A stretch of DNA of 15,973 bases from assembly GCA_035433705.1 (NCBI GenBank), contig DAORVK010000066.1, positions 1 through 15,973 of the forward strand. The letters are read 5' to 3'. The notes beneath the pieces were generated by a model. That model saw nothing but the letters and a program-made list of their open reading frames with translations, did no database searches and had not been told where the DNA came from. Below, piece after piece: positions 1-6,629 of the stretch (position 1 is its first letter; the number at the start of each line of letters is the position of its first letter). Made by a program: the position numbers and the translations under genes. Source of the stretch: CADEFQ01 sp035433705 (lineage in GTDB: Bacteria; Pseudomonadota; Gammaproteobacteria; Steroidobacterales; Steroidobacteraceae).

Positions 1-605
1 GCGCTGACGACCGCCGCAGGCGCCTTGTCCGGGCTGCCCGCGTCGAACGGCGGTTGCGGATCGTATTCGATGACGAGCTGCGCGGCCTGAGCGGCCACGA
101 TGCCGAACTCCTCGGCGACGAGCGTGAGCGCCATGTCGATCCCGGACGACACGCCCGCTGCGGTGATGACTTTGCCCTGGCGCACCACACGCGCCTTCAC
201 TGGCCTCGCGCCGTACTGCTGTAGTGCGTCGAGTGCGAGCCAGTGCGTGGTCGCATCGAGCCCGCGCAGCACGCCGGCCGCCGCGAGTCCGAGTGCGCCG
301 GTACACACCGACGTCGTCCATTTCGTCGTCTGGTGCACGCGTGCGATCCAGTCGAGCACCTGCCCATCGCCGAGGAGCGCCTCAGGCCTCGGCGTGCCGG
401 GCACGAGCAGGATGTCGGGTCGCGGTGTCTCCTCGAGCGTGTAGTCCGCCATCAGGCCGAGCCGGCCGAAGTCGGTCCGCTTCAGGCCCTTCTCGCGTGC
501 GACGAATCGCACCTCAGTGCCAAGCGGCGGCGCCTGCAGAACTTCATACGGGCCGATGGCATCGAGGGCCGTGACGCCTTCGTACAGCAATATTGCCACT
601 TGCAT
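1..605 (-). CDS. DJ-1/PfpI (GATase1-like) family protein, isonitrile-hydratase-like, 3' end off the window
   Basis: The frame opens with ATG at 605 (MQVAILLYEGVTALDAIGPYEV) and stays open for 201 codons to the left edge, so the C-terminus is missing. The N-terminus has the family's first strand followed by LDAIGPYEVL, with Asp15 and Glu21. The nucleophile elbow is SVCTGALGLAAAG with Cys101 and Thr102, followed by ATTHW. This Cys-Thr pair with an N-terminal Asp resembles bacterial isonitrile hydratase (InhA) rather than human DJ-1. Family members are small cytosolic cysteine enzymes or chaperone-like proteins; many of this subgroup are annotated only as DJ-1/PfpI. The ribosome site is weak. 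It lies downstream of higA on the same strand with a roughly 200-bp gap, so it is probably transcribed separately. The family call is firm; the reaction is inferred. Confidence 0.88.
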   Translation of the reverse strand, partial: MQVAILLYEGVTALDAIGPYEVLQAPPLGTEVRFVAREKGLKRTDFGRLGLMADYTLEETPRPDILLVPGTPRPEALLGDGQVLDWIARVHQTTKWTTSVCTGALGLAAAGVLRGLDATTHWLALDALQQYGARPVKARVVRQGKVITAAGVSSGIDMALTLVAEEFGIVAAQAAQLVIEYDPQPPFDAGSPDKAPAAVVS

Positions 606-660
606 GGATGCAGTCTCTGCTCCGGTGTTCCGGATCGGCAGTAAACCACCAGATCTGCCT

Positions 661-686
661 CGCGGACAGAAAATTCAATCCACCTG
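661..686 (-). repeat. Dispersed 26-bp repeat, copy A, upstream of the DJ-1/PfpI gene
   Basis: This stretch matches 1210-1235 at 22 of 26 positions without gaps, in the same orientation. Similarity continues more loosely on the right, where both copies carry a CCCG run and CTTGTyCG. On the minus strand it reads as a CAGGTGG-TTGAA-core ending in GTCCGCG and lies about 56 bp upstream of the DJ-1/PfpI start. A shared regulatory site and a remnant duplicated sequence are both possible. Confidence 0.5.
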
Positions 687-812
687 CTCTGTGCCCGCTT
701 GTTCGTGGAACCGGCCTTACGGTGGGCCCGTACCCGCCGTCGGCTTGAAGCTGGGCACGCACCGGCCCACCTCGCCTTCATCCACTTGCGAAAAGAACCT
801 ACCTCTGCGGGC

Positions 813-1115
813 TTACGCGGCGACGCTCCCGCGCTGGACGATACGCTGGACTTTTCCACCACGGAACGCCCTCTTGGCCTGCCACATGTCGTAATTACCC
901 TGCATCGCGTACCAGAGACCGGGCGTGGTGCCTAGCGCCTTGGATAGCCGCAGATCCATGTCCGGGCTAACGCCGGCGGCGCCGTTCAGTACACGAGCAA
1001 GCGTTACCCGGTTTACACCGAGTTTTCTGGCGGCATCCGTCACGCTGATGTCGCTTAACCACTCCCGCAGGACTTCGCCCGGGTGGGCAGGGTTGTGCAT
1101 CTGGCTCATGTCCAA
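813..1115 (-). CDS. higA: HigA-family (XRE) addiction-module antitoxin
   Basis: This 100-residue protein has the HigA start pattern NPAHPGEVLREWL (about residues 7-19), then a Cro/C1-type helix-turn-helix: SVTDAARKLGVNRVTLARVLNG, about residues 24-45. The conserved tail DLRLSKALGTTPGLWYAMQGNYDMW follows. HigA antitoxins bind the HigB mRNA-interferase and repress their own promoter. The ATG at 1115 has AGAGGA about 7 nt upstream. HigB normally sits directly upstream; here only a short decayed HigB-like C-terminus is found, ending 6 bp before this start (1122-1200). The gene is therefore probably an orphan antitoxin acting as a small DNA-binding regulator, perhaps of its own promoter. The length is normal and no damage is visible. 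Confidence 0.9.
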   Translation of the reverse strand: MDMSQMHNPAHPGEVLREWLSDISVTDAARKLGVNRVTLARVLNGAAGVSPDMDLRLSKALGTTPGLWYAMQGNYDMWQAKRAFRGGKVQRIVQRGSVAA

Positions 1116-1121
1116 ATCCTC

Positions 1122-1200
1122 TCAGTGGTAGTCCTCTGTCAGCCGCCATTTCTCGTCCACCCAGATCGACCAGCGGCTGGCTTGAAAGGTCGGAGGTGGC
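1122..1200 (-). pseudogene. higB: HigB toxin remnant (C-terminal piece with internal deletion)
   Basis: One frame reads RWSIWVDEKWRLT then EDYH and a TGA at 1122-1124. HigB toxins commonly end with a strand of the form SIxVNxxWRLTFRF, about a dozen variable residues, then DYEDYH. Here WRLT runs directly into EDYH, which fits an in-frame deletion of roughly 13 codons. Upstream in the frame a stop codon appears (TGA at about 1224-1226), and no N-terminal HigB sequence is visible. The position fits the usual higB-higA order. The match is short and made by eye, so this is a confident guess rather than proof. Confidence 0.6.
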
Positions 1201-1255
1201 TCACGCAGCCGCGGACAAGAAGTTCAAGCCACCTGGGCCGCCCGGGGCTTGTCCG
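1178..1255. repeat. Three overlapping perfect inverted repeats
   Basis: Perfect arms are TGGCTTGAA (1178-1186) with TTCAAGCCA (1223-1231), AGGTGGCT (1194-1201) with AGCCACCT (1227-1234), and CGGACAAG (1212-1219) with CTTGTCCG (1248-1255). The first two share their right arms, so they could not form together. The third encloses the shared arm. No T-tract follows, so a simple terminator is unlikely. Confidence 0.5.
1210..1235 (-). repeat. Dispersed 26-bp repeat, copy B, upstream of higA
   Basis: Same-orientation partner of 661-686, with 22 of 26 bases identical. It lies about 95 bp upstream of the higA start and just upstream of the higB remnant, inside the cluster of inverted repeats. Confidence 0.5.
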
Positions 1256-1375
1256 GCTTGACCCGCTGCGCGCACCGCATCGCTTTGGGCGGAACCGCCT
1301 GCCGTTAAGGGCCTGTGCGACAATCCACCCGAAGCCGCGGGCAGCGTCCACGCGAGCCGGAGCCGCCGCAACCCG

Positions 1376-2581
1376 ATGGTTTTTCGACGTCGCCCCTTCC
1401 AGCCCGGGGTCTTCCTGGCCGCAGCCGGCATTGCGGCGCTGATCATGGTGACCATCGTCGCGGTACCCCAGTGGCTCGCGCAGCGCGCCCGGCTCGACGT
1501 GCTGCGACTGCACGTCGCCGAGGTCGCGCAGCTTGCGGCCAGCACCGTGGATGGCGACCTCCACCGCCAGTTGCTCGATCCGGCGAACTATTCGCCCGAA
1601 CTCCATGACCGCGCGCTCGAACCGCTGGTGCGGTTCCACTCGGCCATCCCCGACGCGTTCTATGTCTACACGATGGTCGACCGCCAGGGCGAGACCTTCT
1701 TTGTGCTCGATACCAGCGCGTCGCCGGCACTGACCACCCATCACAAGCTGCGGGCATCCGCTTACATGGAGCGCTTCAGACTGCGCGCGGAGTACACCAG
1801 CGACTGGCTGCTGCAGCTCAGCTCCGGCCAGACGTGGGTGACGCCGACGTTCCAGCTCGACGACTATGGTTACTTCCTCACGGGACATGCACCGATCAGG
1901 GACGGCCAGGGGCGCTACAGCGGTTTCGTCGGCGTCGATTTCGACCTGGGGTACTACCTGGCCCAGGAAAAACGCTTCCGCAATATCGGCATCGGCAGCC
2001 TCGCCGCGGTTGCACTGGTGGCCCTGCTGATCGGCTTTCTGGTGGCGCGCTATCACTTCGACCTGCAACACCAGATGCGTCGTCACTACGATTCGTCGAT
2101 CCGCGATGAGCTCACGGGCCTGCTGAACCGGCGGGGCGCGCTCGACGCCGTCTCAAGAATGCTGACCGATCCGCATTCCGCCCACGCCGCGCTCCTCGTG
2201 GATATCGATGGCCTCAAGAGCATCAACGACACGCGAGGCCACGCTGCCGGTGATGCGGCCATCACCCGCCTCGCCGCAACGATCCGCGCGACGGTGCGGG
2301 GTGACGACATCGCGGCACGCATCGGGGGCGACGAGTTCCTGATCGTCGCACCCCGTTGCAACGAACAAGCGGCCGCGAAGATCGCGGCGCAGGTCATCAA
2401 TGACCTGACGATCCCGGCCGGGAACGAGCCTGCTTGCAGCGTCTCCGTGGGCATCAGCATCGAAACGGGCACGGCCGATTTCGACGGCATGTACCGGCGC
2501 GCGGACGAGGCGCTCTACCGCGCCAAGGCCGAGGGCAAGAACCGCAGCGTCGTCTACGGCAGGGACAATCGCGAGGCGTAG
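1376..2581 (+). CDS. Membrane-bound diguanylate cyclase (GGDEF) with periplasmic sensor region
   Basis: This 401-residue protein makes cyclic di-GMP from two GTP. TM1 spans about residues 11-30. An extracytoplasmic region of about 31-204 contains FVGVDFDL near its end, a pattern typical of Cache/PDC-like sensor folds. TM2 is about 205-224. The GGDEF domain begins at DELTGLLNRRG (244-254) and carries the intact active-site motif GGDEF at 317-321 inside RIGGDEFLIV. RGDD at 308-311, five residues before it, is a canonical product-inhibition I-site (RxxD). The enzyme is therefore predicted to be active and feedback-controlled. No EAL domain is present. The ATG at 1376 has a poor ribosome site (a GGAG about 13 nt upstream), so the exact start is less certain. 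Its last 28 bp overlap convergently with the end of the cytochrome operon. The ligand is unknown. Confidence 0.93.
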   Translation: MVFRRRPFQPGVFLAAAGIAALIMVTIVAVPQWLAQRARLDVLRLHVAEVAQLAASTVDGDLHRQLLDPANYSPELHDRALEPLVRFHSAIPDAFYVYTMVDRQGETFFVLDTSASPALTTHHKLRASAYMERFRLRAEYTSDWLLQLSSGQTWVTPTFQLDDYGYFLTGHAPIRDGQGRYSGFVGVDFDLGYYLAQEKRFRNIGIGSLAAVALVALLIGFLVARYHFDLQHQMRRHYDSSIRDELTGLLNRRGALDAVSRMLTDPHSAHAALLVDIDGLKSINDTRGHAAGDAAITRLAATIRATVRGDDIAARIGGDEFLIVAPRCNEQAAAKIAAQVINDLTIPAGNEPACSVSVGISIETGTADFDGMYRRADEALYRAKAEGKNRSVVYGRDNREA

Positions 2582-3243
2582 TCGCTGACGATCTCGAGAT
2601 CACGGTCGCTGTAGTTCTTGACTGCCTTGACCATGTCCGGATTCGCATTGCGCCGGCCGCCGTCGCGGATCAGCAGCGCCTCGCGCCGCAGGTAGCGATA
2701 GTGCTGCCCGGAGAGACGCGGATAAAAATCTGCGGCGTCGCCCTCGCCCCGCATGCCGTGGCAGTCCGCGCAATCGCGCTCGTAGAGCTTCTCGGCGCGG
2801 TCGAGGTCCTTGCCCGGCCCCTGGCCGTTGTTCGACGTGACCGGCTGTGCCTGCAGGTAGGCCGCGATGTCGGCGATTTCCTGCGGACCAAGCACGTGCT
2901 CGCTCGAAAACGGCTCCATCTTGCGATTGTCGCGCCGCCCGGCGCGGATGTCCGTCATCTGCTTGATGAGCACGGAGGCGTGCTGGCCGGCGAGCCGCGG
3001 GTAGGAGCCGTCGACGCGCCCAGTACCGCCGTTGCGATGGCAACCCTGGCAGACCTCGAACGCGACGGCACCACGCGAGACGTCGCCTTTCGCCTGCAGC
3101 GCCAGCAGCTTTTCGCCTTCCATTTCGTTCCAGACGTACCCGGCGGACTCGATGCCCGCTGCGCGCGAGCTCGCCTCCGGCTCGGCACCGATCGCGAGTG
3201 CCGGCAGCACGAGCAGCGACAGCATCAGCAGGCACGTCTTCAT
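2554..3243 (-). CDS. Diheme c-type cytochrome (c4-like), exported
   Basis: The start chosen is ATG at 3243, preceded by AAAGGAG at 7-nt spacing; the frame is open 21 codons further but without a better site. It gives 229 residues with a Sec signal peptide ending near AIGA (residue 20). Heme motifs are CQGCH (65-69) and CADCH (158-162). Likely distal Met ligands are Met109 (KMEPF) and Met204 (NPDM). Each half carries YPRLxGQH after the heme site (81-88 and 174-181), a hallmark of cytochrome c4-type tandem domains. A segment of about 40 residues separates the signal from the first domain and is longer than in classical c4. It is the last gene of the porin-cytochrome operon, 31 bp after the other diheme cytochrome. 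It probably shuttles electrons in the periplasm. The TAG stop lies inside the convergent diguanylate cyclase gene. Confidence 0.92.
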   Translation of the reverse strand: MKTCLLMLSLLVLPALAIGAEPEASSRAAGIESAGYVWNEMEGEKLLALQAKGDVSRGAVAFEVCQGCHRNGGTGRVDGSYPRLAGQHASVLIKQMTDIRAGRRDNRKMEPFSSEHVLGPQEIADIAAYLQAQPVTSNNGQGPGKDLDRAEKLYERDCADCHGMRGEGDAADFYPRLSGQHYRYLRREALLIRDGGRRNANPDMVKAVKNYSDRDLEIVSDYASRLSLP

Positions 3244-3274
3244 GCATTCACTCCTTTGACCGTTCGAGGGGCCG

Positions 3275-3913
3275 TTACAGGCCAGCGAGATACTCGGCGA
3301 CGGCATAGATCTCCGTCTCGGTCAGGCGGTCGGCGACCGCCCGCATGACCTTGCCCTTGTCGTTGGCACGCAGGCCGGTCTTGAAGTCCTGCATTTCCAG
3401 CGACGTGTAGGCCTGGTGCTGGCCGGCGAGGCGCGGGAAGCGCGGGTTGCCCTCGCCTGCCGGCTGGTGGCAGCCGACGCAGGCGGGCACGCCCGACTCC
3501 TCGTTGCCGTCTTCGTAGAGCTTGCGACCGGCCTCGGCGAGCGCGGCGTCATTCACGGTGCCCGGCGCGGGTTTCTGCCCGGCATAGAACGCTGCGATGC
3601 CCTTGATGTCGGCCGCCTTGATCTGCGGGATCACCGGCCCCATCGCGTCGTTGGCGCGCTTGCCGGCGACGTAGTCGGCGAGCTGCTTCTCGAGGTATTC
3701 CGCGTGCTGTCCCGCCAGTTTCGGGAACATGGGCACCACGCTGTTCCCGTCGGGCATGTGGCAGGCGTTGCACACAGTCGTGACCAGTGTCGTCACGTCT
3801 TCGGCCGGGGTCGGCGCCGCTGCCATCCAGGCAGCGGCAACAGCCAAGCACGCCAGTAACCTGCTGCCGGGGCGGACGCGACTGCCCCGGGCAGGCGAGA
3901 CTGCCTCGCTCAC
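3275..3913 (-). CDS. Cytochrome c4-type diheme protein, exported
   Basis: This 212-residue protein has a hydrophobic signal segment at about 18-33 and predicted cleavage near residue 38. It contains two cytochrome c domains: CNACH at 48-52 and CVGCH at 145-149. FPKLAGQH (63-70) and FPRLAGQH (159-166) repeat after each heme site, and Met91 (DAMGPV) and Met190 (KVMRAV) are probable axial ligands. Length and tandem layout match the c4 family, periplasmic diheme electron carriers. The start is a GTG that overlaps the TGA of the barrel gene by 4 bp (GTGA), which suggests translational coupling and favours this start. In context it is the likely soluble partner carrying electrons between inner-membrane enzymes and the decaheme protein. 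Direction of flow is not shown by sequence. Confidence 0.93.
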   Translation of the reverse strand: MSEAVSPARGSRVRPGSRLLACLAVAAAWMAAAPTPAEDVTTLVTTVCNACHMPDGNSVVPMFPKLAGQHAEYLEKQLADYVAGKRANDAMGPVIPQIKAADIKGIAAFYAGQKPAPGTVNDAALAEAGRKLYEDGNEESGVPACVGCHQPAGEGNPRFPRLAGQHQAYTSLEMQDFKTGLRANDKGKVMRAVADRLTETEIYAVAEYLAGL

Positions 3914-6606
3914 AACTGCACCCGCACGAAGAGCCCGATCAGGCTCGCGTCATACGTGTAGTCGGGCCCGGCGTCGAGATAGGCGGCGTTGTTGGCCGGC
4001 ACCGGATTCTGGGCCACGCCGTCGTAAAGCCAGTCGCGGATGCGGCCGAACTCGTAGCGCGCGAACAGTCGGGTCGACACCGTGTCGTTGAAGCGGTACT
4101 CGAGTCCGGCGTCGAGAGTGCTCACTTCCATCACCAGGTCGGGCATGCCCGAGCCGATCATCGCCACCTGCGCCGCCGTCAGGCCGAGCGCGCCCGGGTT
4201 GTAGCGATAGTCGGTTTCGGTGCGGCCGAGCACGTAGGTGTACGAGACATCCAGCGCGAGACGCTTGATGTCGTAGCGCAGGCCGACGTTCGCCATGTGG
4301 TAGTCGTCCTGCTGCTCGTTGTCCCAGGTGCGACTCATCGGGTAGAGCGGGCTCAACGGGCCGGTCATGCCGCAGGCGTCGTGGAAGTTCGTCACCGTGA
4401 CGGGCGTCGAGCCGATCAGGGTCGTTCCGGCCGGGGGTACGCCCGTCGTGTTGATCGCGCCGTTGCTGAAGAAGTAGTACGTCGAACCGATGGCGCAGGC
4501 GTTCGCCTGCAGGCCACGCTGCGTCATGTCACCCGTCTGCCAAGTGTAGCCGCCCCAGACGCCAAACTTTGCCGACGGCTGGTAGTTCACCTCGAGGCTG
4601 ACGCTCGTCTGGTCGGCGCTGCGCCGGCCGTAGTCGGAATCCGGATAGCTCACGTCGCGCAACTGGCCCGAGAGCGCGACGTCGAGGGTTTCCGTGACCA
4701 GGAAATTCACGCGGGCATTGAGGATGTTCTGCTTGCGGTCCGCCATATCGAGCTTGCGGAACGTGTCGATGTTGTGGAACCAGCTCGCGACGTTGCCGGT
4801 CGTCGGCCCCGGACCCATCGTCGCGCTCACGAACTCCTCGTGCGGCTCGACGACGTAACGGCTGCCGCCGCGATCGGTGTACTCGTACGACAGCAGCAGC
4901 GTGGCGCGCTCGAAACCGTGGTTCGTGTAGCCGAGCTTGATGCGGTTCTCCCCGGTGCTGGCGCGCTCGCGGTATGCGCGCTCGAACTCCTCACGCTCGA
5001 GCCGCAGGCTCAGGTTCGAGTTGCCGAAGCCGCGGTAGTCCGCGAGCAGCGAGTAGTTGGTCTGCTCGTACTCGTACGGCACCGCGCCGATCGGCACGTT
5101 GCCCGCGCTCGGCACGATGCCCAGCGCACGCACGGCTTCGAGGTCGCAGGCCGCGGCAAGGTAGGCTGGCGTGTTGACGAAGCTGCCGCCGCTGCCGTCA
5201 TTGGTGAGCCGGCCCCACTGCCCTGTCAACGGATTGCAGGCGCGGTACTCGAGCGAGTTGTCGGTCTCGAAGTAGCGCGCGTCGGCCTTGAGCGTCAGCG
5301 AACGACCGGGATGCAGCGCCAGGCCGAGCGAGAACAGCGTCGTATCGATCCGCGTTTCCGGCGACGGGTCGCTGAGCGCGCCCGTCGTGTTCCAGACGTT
5401 GGCGGCGGGGATGCCGTTGATCATGCCTCCGGTCAGCGCCATCGTCGTCGGCGCGATCAACCCGTCGTCCTGCTCCGCGCGGGTCATCGCCGCCACGACC
5501 GTCAGGCGCCCGTTCCAGAGCTTCGGCAACTGGCGCGCGAATTCGGCCTTGGCCTTGAGGAAGTCGTTGTCCGGGTACTGGTCGAAACGCGCCGCCGTGA
5601 AAGTCGTGGCCGGTACGCCCGTGAGCGTGTTGACGGTGATCGTCAGCGGGTTTTCGATCGTCTGCGTATCGATGTTGTTGCGGAACATCGACGCCGAGAG
5701 CTGCAGATTGAGCGCGTTGAGCGGATCGACGTACTGGATGCCCGCGAGCACGTCCATCGTGTCGTAGTCGATCGACTCGGGAATTTCGATGTTGCCGCCG
5801 CCGCCGGCGCCGCCGAACACCATGGCGTACGGGCGCGAACCCTCGCGCTCCTCGTTGCTGTAGCTCGCGTAGGCTTTCCACTTGTTGCTCAACGTGAAGT
5901 CGAACCGCGCGCCGTACTTGGTGCGCGTCAGCGAGAGCGTCGAGTCGGCGGTTCCCGCGAGCTCTGTGCGCAGCGCCGCCTGCGTGGCCGCCGCCGTGGC
6001 AAGGCCGCCGGGCGTCATATTGAGCAGTGACAGATAGTCGGTGCCGGCCCCACTCCACAGCGAGCGGAAGTTGGACGTGAAGTACGCGGGCGTCTCGTTG
6101 AGGAACGCCGTTGCCTTCCAGACGTTGTGACGGCCACCGGAGACCTGCCAGTACTGGTCGTCATAGCCCGGACTGCCGCCGATCACCGAGAAGAAATCGC
6201 CGTCGTCCGCCTGGTCCGCCTCGAACTCGAGCCGGCGCAGGTAGAACCCGCTGTCGAGATCCTTGTAGCGCCGGAACAGGACGTGTTCGTCGTCGCCTGA
6301 CGTGGAGAGTCCGCCCGCCTCGACATCGACCGTGTACTCCCAGCCACCCTCGAAGCTTCGCGCATCTTCGCCCGGACGGTAGGACCAGTCGTACAAGCGG
6401 CCGATGGGGCTGCGCTTCGGCAGGCTCGCCTCGGGATCGGCGTCCGGCGTGGCGCGTGCGACGCCCGTGTTGAGCGCATTGCCCGGCGGCAGCGTGTCGA
6501 CGCCGACCGCCGAGTCTGCCAGGACCGGGAACGCTGCCGACTGCGCCAGTGCGGCACCAGCCAGGACGATGGAAATGATGAACCGCAGCCGGGTCGGGTT
6601 GTTCAT
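3910..6606 (-). CDS. MtrB/PioB-type outer-membrane beta-barrel of a decaheme conduit
   Basis: The start at 6606 is chosen for its AAGGGGA ribosome site and the signal peptide that follows (about residues 1-30, ending VLADS). The open frame extends further upstream but only across the decaheme gene. The product is 898 residues with many alternating amphipathic strands. Family marks include the SRPYAMVFGG-rich stretch near 257-266, IPESIDYDTMDVLAG (275-289), and the C-terminus DWLYDGV followed by YDASLIGLFVRVQL. MtrB/PioB barrels hold a decaheme cytochrome inside the outer membrane. This one is longer than Shewanella MtrB and lacks the N-terminal CxxC of that protein. Only four Cys are present in the mature part (457, 487, 704, 745), two in each of two long loop-like inserts. 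It lies 23 bp after the decaheme gene and overlaps the c4 gene by 4 bp. The family call is strong; the metal or other partner is not known. Confidence 0.9.
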   Translation of the reverse strand: MNNPTRLRFIISIVLAGAALAQSAAFPVLADSAVGVDTLPPGNALNTGVARATPDADPEASLPKRSPIGRLYDWSYRPGEDARSFEGGWEYTVDVEAGGLSTSGDDEHVLFRRYKDLDSGFYLRRLEFEADQADDGDFFSVIGGSPGYDDQYWQVSGGRHNVWKATAFLNETPAYFTSNFRSLWSGAGTDYLSLLNMTPGGLATAAATQAALRTELAGTADSTLSLTRTKYGARFDFTLSNKWKAYASYSNEEREGSRPYAMVFGGAGGGGNIEIPESIDYDTMDVLAGIQYVDPLNALNLQLSASMFRNNIDTQTIENPLTITVNTLTGVPATTFTAARFDQYPDNDFLKAKAEFARQLPKLWNGRLTVVAAMTRAEQDDGLIAPTTMALTGGMINGIPAANVWNTTGALSDPSPETRIDTTLFSLGLALHPGRSLTLKADARYFETDNSLEYRACNPLTGQWGRLTNDGSGGSFVNTPAYLAAACDLEAVRALGIVPSAGNVPIGAVPYEYEQTNYSLLADYRGFGNSNLSLRLEREEFERAYRERASTGENRIKLGYTNHGFERATLLLSYEYTDRGGSRYVVEPHEEFVSATMGPGPTTGNVASWFHNIDTFRKLDMADRKQNILNARVNFLVTETLDVALSGQLRDVSYPDSDYGRRSADQTSVSLEVNYQPSAKFGVWGGYTWQTGDMTQRGLQANACAIGSTYYFFSNGAINTTGVPPAGTTLIGSTPVTVTNFHDACGMTGPLSPLYPMSRTWDNEQQDDYHMANVGLRYDIKRLALDVSYTYVLGRTETDYRYNPGALGLTAAQVAMIGSGMPDLVMEVSTLDAGLEYRFNDTVSTRLFARYEFGRIRDWLYDGVAQNPVPANNAAYLDAGPDYTYDASLIGLFVRVQL

Positions 6607-6629
6607 GTCATCCCCTTGCATCGTACGCG

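Noticed and set aside
720..739. Hairpin CGGTGGG-N6-CCCGCCG as a terminator for higA
   Set aside because: No T-tract on either strand; common in GC-rich DNA.
1178..1255. Integron attC site around the higA cassette
   Set aside because: Inverted repeats are present, but no RYYYAAC/GTTRRRY core pair was found, and no integrase is in view.
1139..2086. 315-codon minus-strand frame opposite the diguanylate cyclase
   Set aside because: No recognisable domain. The plus strand has GGDEF, I-site and membrane segments.
3787..6030. Very long plus-strand open frame (747 codons) opposite the barrel gene
   Set aside because: Its product is Arg/Val/His/Ala-rich with no fold or motif, and it is the mirror of the strongly codon-biased barrel gene. 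A shadow frame.
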